Shown one piece after another: positions 1-5,330 of a DNA stretch of 9,237 bases (its first letter is position 1; each line of letters starts with the position of its first letter). The notes beneath the pieces are model-generated. The model was not told where the DNA came from. It did not search any database and worked only from the letters and a program-made list of their open reading frames with translations. Source of the DNA: Bacteroidales bacterium (GTDB taxonomy: Bacteria; Bacteroidota; Bacteroidia; Bacteroidales; UBA10428); the NCBI GenBank assembly GCA_030626465.1, contig DAOUOU010000108.1, positions 1 to 9,237 of the forward strand, in the 5' to 3' direction. The position numbers were made by a program, and so were the translations under genes.

Positions 1-300
1 AAAACCTTTTTTTAAATTTGTCATTGTCATAATGATTAAGATTAATAAAACCGCAAATATGCAAACTACCGGCCAGTGTATTAAAAACCACCGGCCGGTA
101 GGGCGGTTTAGTTCAACAAGGTGTAGAACCAATAGCGGGGGCAGTGGTTTACAAAAGTTTGTATATTTAAAGCAAAAACGGTTACTGGTGATATGAACGC
201 AGCGCTGAAGTCCGCTACTGTTCCTACACCCGACCGTTACCAGCATATGAAAGAAATGCTACAAGGTCTGAATCAAATAAATTGTTAATACAAACTAATA
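1..300. other. Upstream non-coding stretch without a recognisable gene
   Basis: This AT-rich stretch precedes the rubredoxin/rubrerythrin operon and should hold its promoter and leader. I recognise no complete gene here. It contains an inverted repeat near 48-109 and a 31-codon frame at 193-288 (starts MNAALKSATV, ends QINC), whose stop lies 12 bases before the flavin reductase start; I cannot assign it to a family. Two imperfect copies of a 20-base motif (CGGTTACTGGTGATATGAAC at 179-198 and CCGTTACCAGCATATGAAA at 234-252) lie 55 bases apart. TAAATTTG at 13-20 fits the Bacteroidota -7 consensus TAnnTTTG, but its -33 partner would fall outside the window, so no promoter is claimed. Confidence 0.6.
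66..101. repeat. GC-rich inverted repeat (hairpin) upstream of the rubredoxin operon
   Basis: CTACCGGCC at 66-74 is the exact reverse complement of GGCCGGTAG at 93-101, with an 18-base loop. The right arm contains the 10-base palindrome ACCGGCCGGT (90-99). An outer pair, AAACCGC at 48-54 and GCGGTTT at 103-109, extends the symmetry with an 11-base bulge on the left and one base on the right. It stands out from the AT-rich surroundings. It could be a terminator of a gene to the left, an operator, or the end of a repetitive element. There is no T-run after it, so an ordinary intrinsic terminator is unlikely. Confidence 0.6.
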
Positions 301-987
301 ATGATAGACATGATAAATTTTGAGGCACTATTTAAAGTTACTTACGGATTATACATCGTATGTTCAGGAGATGAGGACCGTGGAAACGGATTTATTTCAA
401 ATACTGTATTTCAGGTAACATCAGAACCTGCAAAATTTGCTGCTTGCTGTAATAAAAATAATTTTACTTCCGAGCTTATTGAAAAACATGGTCATTTTTC
501 AGTTTCTGTGTTGCATCAAAAAACAGATTCAAAAATTTATGGCAGCTTTGGTTACAAGAGTGGGAAGGATTTTAACAAATTAGAAGGAATGAATGTAAAG
601 TATGGCATAACAAGAACTCCGATTATTCTAGATGACAGTATAGCATATTTGGAATGTAAAGTTGTCCACAAATTTGACGTAGGCACACATTTGCTATTTA
701 TTGGTGAATTAATTGACGCACAACTTTTAGATGAAACCAATGAACCGATTACGTATTCTTATTATCGCCAAATCAAAAAAGGTATTGCCCCCAAAAATGC
801 ACCAACTTATATTGATAAATCAAAGTTGGAAACTAATACAGCACCAATAAAATCAGGCAAATACAAATGCACGGTTTGTGGACATATTTACGATGAAAAC
901 AAAGAAGGGGTTAGATTTGCGGATTTACCTGACAATTGGAAATGTCCTGTCTGTGGAGCAGATAAAGAAGATTTCATTGAAGTTTAA
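301..987 (+). CDS. hrb: High molecular weight rubredoxin: flavin reductase-rubredoxin fusion
   Basis: This 228-residue protein joins two redox modules. Residues 4 to about 160 form a flavin reductase-like split-barrel FMN-binding domain (opening MINFEALFKVTYGLYIV, with SNTVFQVTSEPAKFA further on). Residues 187-228 form a rubredoxin with four iron-ligating cysteines at 190, 193, 215 and 218 (CTVCG and CPVCG) and the conserved DLPDNWKCP stretch. The rubredoxin is a compact form with 21 residues between the CxxC pairs, where classical rubredoxins have nearer 29. In Moorella thermoacetica, Hrb carries FMN and one rubredoxin iron and passes NADH electrons to a flavodiiron protein. Here the neighbour 17 bp downstream is rubrerythrin, so the likely acceptor is rubrerythrin in the cytoplasm. 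The ATG at 310 is an attractive alternative start, because relatives usually begin just before the ALxKxxYGLY segment. No Shine-Dalgarno sequence is visible, which is normal for Bacteroidota. Confidence 0.9.
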   Translation: MIDMINFEALFKVTYGLYIVCSGDEDRGNGFISNTVFQVTSEPAKFAACCNKNNFTSELIEKHGHFSVSVLHQKTDSKIYGSFGYKSGKDFNKLEGMNVKYGITRTPIILDDSIAYLECKVVHKFDVGTHLLFIGELIDAQLLDETNEPITYSYYRQIKKGIAPKNAPTYIDKSKLETNTAPIKSGKYKCTVCGHIYDENKEGVRFADLPDNWKCPVCGADKEDFIEV

Positions 988-1004
988 CAATAAAAAAAAA
1001 TATT

Positions 1005-1583
1005 ATGACAAAATCATTAAAAAGTACAAAAACAGAACAAAATCTGTTAAAAGCATTTGCAGGCGAATCACAGGCAAGGAATCGCTATGAGTTTTTTGCA
1101 AGTGCTGCCAAAAAAGAGGATTACGAACAAATTGCAGCAATTTTTCAGGAAACTGCTAACCAGGAAAAGGAACACGCAAAACGTTTCTTTAAATTTCTGG
1201 AAGGAGGAATGACCGAAATTGTTGCAAGTTATCCCGCAGGCATCATCGGCACAACAAAAGATAATCTAAAAGCAGCTGCCGAAGGGGAAAATGAAGAATG
1301 GACCAAGCTTTATCCACAATTTGCAGAAATAGCAAAAGAAGAGGGATTTCCGGAAGTTGCAACAGCTTTCAAAATGATTGCAAAAGTTGAAACAGAACAT
1401 GAACGTAGATATTTGAAATTATTGCAGAATATTTCGGAAGACAAAGTATTTATGAAGGATGGAAAAGTGTGGTGGAAATGTTTGAATTGCGGGTATGTCT
1501 ATGAATCAGAGAAAGCATTAGAGACCTGCCCTGCATGTTTGCATCCTAAAGCATTTATGCAAGTAAGAGAAGAAAATTACTAA
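1005..1583 (+). CDS. rbr: Rubrerythrin (non-haem di-iron peroxidase)
   Basis: Rubrerythrins reduce hydrogen peroxide to water in the cytoplasm of anaerobes using electrons from rubredoxin. This 192-residue protein has the full-length family layout. A ferritin-like four-helix bundle (about 8-145) shows the di-iron ligand motifs GESQAR (E21), QEKEH (E54, H57), GENEE (E95, E98) and ETEH (E129, H132). The C-terminal rubredoxin-like domain (about 154-186) shows CLNCG and CPAC, giving cysteines 159, 162, 175 and 178 with 12 residues between the pairs. All expected ligands are present, so the enzyme should be active. The gene starts 17 bp after the flavin reductase-rubredoxin gene and is almost certainly co-transcribed with it, putting electron donor and peroxidase in one operon. 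The only small anomaly is KAFMQVREENY after the last CxxC, a slightly extended tail. Confidence 0.96.
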   Translation: MTKSLKSTKTEQNLLKAFAGESQARNRYEFFASAAKKEDYEQIAAIFQETANQEKEHAKRFFKFLEGGMTEIVASYPAGIIGTTKDNLKAAAEGENEEWTKLYPQFAEIAKEEGFPEVATAFKMIAKVETEHERRYLKLLQNISEDKVFMKDGKVWWKCLNCGYVYESEKALETCPACLHPKAFMQVREENY

Positions 1584-1627
1584 GAACAACTGGTGCCAGC
1601 AAAATGTATACGCCATAAGAGTGTCTT

Positions 1628-1681
1628 GTCCTGAAATAGGCTGACAGTTTTTTGACAAAAACTGTCAACTAAAATCAGGAC
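1628..1681. repeat. 54-base imperfect palindrome, possible insertion-sequence end pair
   Basis: Two 25-base arms (1628-1652 and 1657-1681) face each other around the 4-base loop TGAC. The outer 7 bases (GTCCTGA/TCAGGAC) and inner 11 bases (TGACAGTTTTT/AAAAACTGTCA) match exactly, and only the 7 bases between them diverge, so 20 of 25 positions pair. It starts 45 bases after the rubrerythrin stop and could end that transcript as a strong hairpin, but no T-run follows it. Symmetric long arms with a short centre also fit two abutting terminal repeats of an insertion sequence, or a small palindromic element. Which of these is correct cannot be decided from the window. Confidence 0.7.
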
Positions 1682-1708
1682 GATACATTATTGAATTGTG
1701 GTTCAGAA

Positions 1709-1822
1709 ATGAATAAACAAGTTACACTATTAATGATCGAAAGTCAACTAATTAACGTTCAACAACGCTAATATATCGAATGGCGTTTTAGCAATCCTGC
1801 ACAAGAATGGTATAAAGTATAA
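1709..1822 (+). pseudogene. Possible gene remnant: 37-codon frame with one in-frame stop
   Basis: ATG at 1709 opens 20 codons (MNKQVTLLMIESQLINVQQR) to TAA at 1769-1771. The same frame then continues for 16 codons (YIEWRFSNPAQEWYKV) to TAA at 1820-1822, directly before the long repeat. The second half has a protein-like composition (EW, RFSNPA, EWYK), which suggests a short decayed gene or the edge of a lost mobile element. I do not recognise the family, and a chance frame is quite possible at this length. Confidence 0.2.
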
Positions 1823-1828
1823 AGGCTT

Positions 1829-1947
1829 CGCTCCCTGCCTGTCCTGCTGGCGCAGTTTACCTGGCTAGCGCAGACAGACAGGCCAGTCAGGCAGGCACGT
1901 TATCTTTGTTCTGGGAATAACTAAAAGAAAAGTCCGGTTCGTTTCAC
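1829..1947. repeat. Long direct repeat, copy 1 (structured 68-base core plus 26-base tail)
   Basis: This segment aligns without any gap to 4950-5068. The first 68 bases (1829-1896) are identical in both copies, the next 25 are diverged, and the last 26 (1922-1947, TAAAAGAAAAGTCCGGTTCG and six more) are again identical. The core is self-complementary: CCTGCCTG at 1834-1841 pairs with CAGGCAGG at 1888-1895, with alternative inner pairing GCCTGTC (1837-1843)/GACAGGC (1877-1883). It also holds the palindrome GCTAGC (1864-1869) and a doubled CTGGCGCAG/CTGGCTAGCGCAG motif. It is GC-rich in an AT-rich spacer, so it looks like a dispersed intergenic repeat able to form a cruciform or RNA hairpin. Confidence 0.92.
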
Positions 1948-2038
1948 TCACTTTGTCCTTTTTTTATGAATCAAATCTCAAGCAAGCCGGCGAGGCAGGG
2001 ATAAATTTTAAACAATCTCTTATTTAAACTCCATCTTC

Positions 2039-2070
2039 TTTCGTTGAACAAAATTGATTTTATAGTTTTA
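2039..2070 (+). promoter_or_regulatory. Weak candidate promoter for the helicase gene
   Basis: TTTC at 2039-2042 and TAGTTTTA at 2063-2070 are separated by 20 bases and resemble the Bacteroidota sigma-70 pair TTTG and TAnnTTTG, each with one mismatch. The second box ends 24 bases before the helicase ATG. AT-rich DNA produces such matches by chance, so this is only a candidate. Confidence 0.2.
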
Positions 2071-2094
2071 CCCAGGCAAATGCACTTAGGCTAA

Positions 2095-4590
2095 ATGAAT
2101 TATTCAACCGACAATCCGCAACTCAAACTGGCATACGATTTTATTGAATCAACCGCTCAAAATTTTTTCCTTGCAGGTAAGGCCGGAACGGGCAAAACAA
2201 CATTTCTAAAAAAGCTCAGTCAAATTTCTCCAAAGCGTATAATCGTTGTTGCACCCACAGGAGTTGCTGCAATAAATGCAGGGGGAGTTACCATTCATTC
2301 TTTTTTTCAGTTATCCTTCGGCCCACAGATTCCCAGGCATTATATCGCAGGATTTTCCGGGAATAATATGAGCTCAACCGAAAGTGAAAAGAACTTTACT
2401 CGTATAAGCCGTGATAAGAAGAATATCATTCGGAGTCTCGATATGTTGGTTATCGACGAGATAAGCATGGTTCGTGCTGATCTGCTGGATGCAATTGATA
2501 GTGTTCTTCGTCGATATCGCAACAATAACCGGCCATTTGGTGGCGTTCAATTACTAATGATTGGCGATCTGCAACAATTGGCCCCTGTTGTTAAGGATGA
2601 GGATTGGCGCGTGCTTGGCCAGTATTACGATTCCGCGTTCTTCTTCAGCAGTAAAGCCTTGCAGGAGGCTGGCTTTATAAGCCTTGAACTGAAAAAGATC
2701 TACCGTCAGAGCGATCAGGTTTTTATTGACCTGCTTAATAAAATTCGGGAGAGCAAACCGGATTCGACAGCATTACAACAACTTAATGAGAGATATATTC
2801 CCGGATTTTCTCCTTCGGATGATGAAGGCTACATTACACTTACAACACACAATGCACAGGCAAAGACAATTAACGTGAAGAAACTTTCCGAAATTAAAAT
2901 GCCTGAGTTTAAGTTTACAGCCGAGATAAGTGGTGAATTCCCGGAGTATTCTTACCCCACGGAAGAGTTCCTGGTTCTTAAAACAGGGGCTCAGGTTATG
3001 TTTGTAAAGAATGACAGTTCACCGGAAAAGCTCTATTACAATGGCAAAATTGGGTGTATTGAAAGCATTGAAGATGATGTAGTTTTCGTTAAGTGCGAGG
3101 GAGATGAGTTTGCTATTACTGTCGAGAAAGCTACTTGGCAGAATATGAAGTATAGTGTGGACGAACAAACACAGGAGATTGAGGAAATTCCGGTCGGAAG
3201 TTTTAATCAGCTTCCTTTGAAGTTAGCCTGGGCCATAACAATTCATAAAAGCCAGGGGCTGACTTTTGATAAGGCTGTGATTGATGCAAATGCGGCTTTC
3301 GCCCATGGCCAGGTTTATGTTGCACTGAGCCGCTGTCGAACTCTGGAAGGCCTGGTACTCAGCAGTAAAGTCTCGGACAGAGGAATAATCAGCAATTCGA
3401 GTATTCAATCTTTTACACAGGGAATTGAAGAAAATATACCCGATAATGATTTCCTGAACCGTTCGCAGATTGTCTACCAACACCAGTTACTAAACGATTT
3501 ATTTGATTTCACACAACTTGTCAGACGAATTAACTATTGTATCAAAATTGCCAAATCCAACCCAGGCAGCTTACTTGGCGATCCGGTAAAACAATTGCAG
3601 GAAATTGCCAAATCTATACAGGAAAGGATGATACTTGTTGCACAGTCGTTCTTTACCCAGCTTAAGCAAAACGATTCGATAAGTCTATTGGTGGAAGATA
3701 ATTCAGCCTTGCAAACCAGGATAAAAAAAGGCTGCGTCTATTTTCTGAATATTTTGAATGATGAGATAATTCCTACTCTGGATCTGGTACAGTTCGAAAC
3801 AGATAATAAATTGGTTAAAAAATCTTTAACCAGGGCTGCCAATCAAATTCAGGAACAAGTTGAGGTGAAGTTAGCGTCCTTAAATTCTGGCAAAGAAGGA
3901 TTCTCGACAGTGAAATTTCTTGAAGCAAGGGCTAAGGCTTCATTGGGAAAAGAGATTGTCAGTACATCAGCAAAACTCGAAACCAATATAGCACCTGCAG
4001 ATATTGCTTTTCCAGAGCTGTTTAACAAATTAAAGAGCTGGCGTGCTGAACTGGCACGGGAGCAGGGATTACCACATTATATAATCTTCAGCCAGAAAGC
4101 TATGGCTGGACTTGCCCATTATCTTCCTGCTTCATCTTCCGATCTGAAAAAAATAAAGGGAATTGGGAAACGCACCATTGAAAAATACGGGGAAGACATT
4201 CTGAATATCATTCTTGCTTTTCGGCAAGCCAATAAAATAGATTTGAAAATGCCTGAGCCTAAATCTTCTAAAAAAAAGACTGAAAAAAAGCCTACTCGTG
4301 AAATTAGTCTTGAGCTTTTCCAATCGGGGAAATCAGTTGAAGAAATTGCGAAGGAAAGGGGTCTGGCCAACAATACCATTGAAGGACATCTGGCGCACTT
4401 TGTTGGTGAAGGTATGCTGGACATAAACCAATGTATCAGCGAGAAAAAATTAAAACTCATTGCCGGGTACTTTCAGAAGCACGACTCACTTCAGTTAAAT
4501 GACGCCAAACATGCCCTGGGTGATATAGTAAGCTATTCCGACCTGAGGTTTGTGCTGAAGTACATGCAGCATACAGGACAGCTAAGTTGA
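2095..4590 (+). CDS. PIF1/RecD-like superfamily 1B DNA helicase with HRDC and C-terminal HTH domains
   Basis: This 831-residue protein is an ATP-dependent DNA helicase of the PIF1/RecD group, expected to move 5' to 3' on DNA in the cytoplasm. The motor shows Walker A GKAGTGKT (28-35), APTGVAAINAGG (53-64), Walker B DEISM (121-125), GDLQQLAPV (157-165), the YRQSD arginine motif (203-207), ITIHKSQG (381-388) and VYVALSR (407-413). A long helical linker (about 440-640) leads to an HRDC nucleic-acid-binding domain (about 641-709, with the helix-hairpin-like GIGKRTIEKYG). A lysine-rich hinge (about 721-735) and a C-terminal winged or helix-turn-helix domain (about 738-831, HTH_40-like) follow. Every motor motif is intact. 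The family is widespread in Bacteroidota and is thought to resolve G-quadruplexes or stalled forks; that role is inferred from relatives. The gene stands alone between two copies of a long direct repeat. The first ATG of the frame fits, because the motor begins only 27 residues in. Confidence 0.93.
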   Translation: MNYSTDNPQLKLAYDFIESTAQNFFLAGKAGTGKTTFLKKLSQISPKRIIVVAPTGVAAINAGGVTIHSFFQLSFGPQIPRHYIAGFSGNNMSSTESEKNFTRISRDKKNIIRSLDMLVIDEISMVRADLLDAIDSVLRRYRNNNRPFGGVQLLMIGDLQQLAPVVKDEDWRVLGQYYDSAFFFSSKALQEAGFISLELKKIYRQSDQVFIDLLNKIRESKPDSTALQQLNERYIPGFSPSDDEGYITLTTHNAQAKTINVKKLSEIKMPEFKFTAEISGEFPEYSYPTEEFLVLKTGAQVMFVKNDSSPEKLYYNGKIGCIESIEDDVVFVKCEGDEFAITVEKATWQNMKYSVDEQTQEIEEIPVGSFNQLPLKLAWAITIHKSQGLTFDKAVIDANAAFAHGQVYVALSRCRTLEGLVLSSKVSDRGIISNSSIQSFTQGIEENIPDNDFLNRSQIVYQHQLLNDLFDFTQLVRRINYCIKIAKSNPGSLLGDPVKQLQEIAKSIQERMILVAQSFFTQLKQNDSISLLVEDNSALQTRIKKGCVYFLNILNDEIIPTLDLVQFETDNKLVKKSLTRAANQIQEQVEVKLASLNSGKEGFSTVKFLEARAKASLGKEIVSTSAKLETNIAPADIAFPELFNKLKSWRAELAREQGLPHYIIFSQKAMAGLAHYLPASSSDLKKIKGIGKRTIEKYGEDILNIILAFRQANKIDLKMPEPKSSKKKTEKKPTREISLELFQSGKSVEEIAKERGLANNTIEGHLAHFVGEGMLDINQCISEKKLKLIAGYFQKHDSLQLNDAKHALGDIVSYSDLRFVLKYMQHTGQLS

Positions 4591-4640
4591 GATAATAATA
4601 AAGTTCTTTTTTCATAGTCCAAACCTCAAGTGGAAAAATC

Positions 4641-4842
4641 AGTTATATTGACAACCAAAAACCGGAACTACTGACCAGTGCAGTTATTTTACTATTAAGT
4701 TTTAATTTATATTATGTTAAGTCTTGTATATTAAGCATTTATTAAATACAAAATCCTGGAATTGGGTGGTCAATTGAAATCGGAACAGACTTATTCAAAA
4801 ACCGGAATTGGGTGGTCAGTGAGACCGGTTTTTGCAATAACT
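4641..4842. mobile_element. Possible relic or short non-autonomous element with IS21-like repeated ends
   Basis: The flanks mirror each other. On the left, AGTTAT (4641-4646) is followed by TTGACAACC and AAAAACCGG (4657-4665). On the right, CCGGTTTTT (4825-4833) is followed closely by ATAACT (4837-4842). Inside, GGAATTGGGTGGTCA occurs twice (4758-4772 and 4804-4818), which on the minus strand reads TGACCACCCAATTCC. The left side has the related TGACAACC and CTGACCAG (4671-4678). Repeated, inward-facing copies of a short TGACCACC...CCGG motif resemble the multiple transposase-binding repeats at IS21-family ends. No transposase is present, so this would be an internally deleted copy or a MITE. 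The IS21 link is from memory of the motif style, not a database match. Confidence 0.4.
4797..4833. terminator. Candidate bidirectional hairpin terminator
   Basis: AAAAACCGG (4797-4805) and CCGGTTTTT (4825-4833) are exact reverse complements around a 19-base loop, giving a stem with a T-run on either strand. A competing inner stem, GGTC (4814-4817)/GACC (4823-4826), is also possible. It lies about 200 bases past the helicase stop and about 500 past the GH30 stop, so it could stop read-through from both sides. The large loop and short GC stem make it weak, and it may simply be an element end. Confidence 0.25.
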
Positions 4843-4949
4843 TAAGTAGCTTAATTATTTGATTATCAATAGTCGGGGTAGTAAGATTACTCTCTTCACT
4901 TCGTTCCGTTCATGAGCTCCTCCCTTCGGTTATCGGTTACTCGTCGCTG

Positions 4950-5068
4950 CGCTCCCTGCCTGTCCTGCTGGCGCAGTTTACCTGGCTAGCGCAGACAGAC
5001 AGGCCAGTCAGGCAGGCTCGTGATCCTTAGATGAGAATGACTTAAAAGAAAAGTCCGGTTCGTTTCAC
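4950..5068. repeat. Long direct repeat, copy 2
   Basis: This copy is in the same orientation as copy 1 and exactly 3121 bases downstream. Bases 4950-5017 are identical to 1829-1896 and bases 5043-5068 are identical to 1922-1947, while the 25 bases between (5018-5042) differ at more than half of the positions. Equal spacing with a diverged middle means the element has a conserved two-part design and is not just a fragment. It sits downstream of the helicase and the mobile-element relic, so copies 1 and 2 together bracket the helicase locus and could recombine to delete it. Confidence 0.92.
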
Positions 5069-5330
5069 ATATTAATCATCATTCTTGCTCTCAGATTTAA
5101 CAATTCGAACCAAATATTGATTTTTGTTTTTCAGGATTGATGGTATGATTTATATCTGCGCAAAAAGGATTTGATAACTTACTCACTAAACTTTTCTTTA
5201 GTGTCTGTTCGTGGTATTTGCAGAATGAACCTGACTGAAATAGTTGAACTGTACTTTAATCTTTCTGTTTAAACACCCAGTTATCTGTCCTGAAAGGTGA
5301 TGCCGGCAAACCTTCTTCCTGTTTTCCGCC

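Larger units (their letters stand above)
1584..2094. other. Repeat-rich intergenic region between rubrerythrin and helicase
   Basis: About 510 bases without an intact gene. From left to right it holds an imperfect 54-base palindrome (1628-1681), a short frame interrupted by a stop (1709-1822), and copy 1 of the long direct repeat (1829-1947). After these comes an AT-rich leader containing a second GC-rich patch, GCCGGCGAGGCAGGG at 1986-2000, reminiscent of but not identical to the repeat. Just upstream of the helicase start, TTTC (2039-2042) and TAGTTTTA (2063-2070), 20 bases apart, weakly resemble the Bacteroidota promoter pair TTTG/TAnnTTTG. The mix suggests a site where mobile or repetitive elements have accumulated. 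Confidence 0.6.
4591..5330. other. Convergent spacer between helicase and GH30 genes
   Basis: About 740 bases separate the ends of two converging genes. It holds a 200-base element with insertion-sequence-like ends (4641-4842), a TC/CG-rich run (about 4890-4949), copy 2 of the long repeat (4950-5068), and about 260 bases downstream of the GH30 stop. That last part holds only a weak 7-base hairpin, CACTAAA/TTTAGTG (5184-5190 and 5197-5203), and the small palindrome TGCCGGCA (5301-5308). I find no believable gene on either strand. Confidence 0.65.

Noticed and set aside
110..240. Open minus-strand reading frame across the leader
   Set aside because: The frame is open, but its translation is rich in Cys/His/Leu/Pro with no recognisable domain, and it crosses the inverted repeat; treated as non-coding.
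878..1090. 70-codon frame bridging the end of hrb and the start of rbr
   Set aside because: It overlaps both genes out of frame, runs through the rubredoxin cysteines, and is low-complexity Lys/Ile/Tyr-rich.
4119..4460. Minus-strand frames of 113 and 63 codons inside the helicase gene
   Set aside because: They are antisense to the conserved HRDC and HTH region; no independent signal.
1829..5068. CRISPR array or composite transposon
   Set aside because: Only two copies of the repeat are present, 3 kb apart, with no regular spacers, no cas genes and no transposase, so neither label is supported.
5184..5203. CACTAAA/TTTAGTG hairpin as terminator of the GH30 gene
   Set aside because: The stem is only 7 AT-rich pairs, lies about 130 bases past the stop, and has no T-run on the minus strand.
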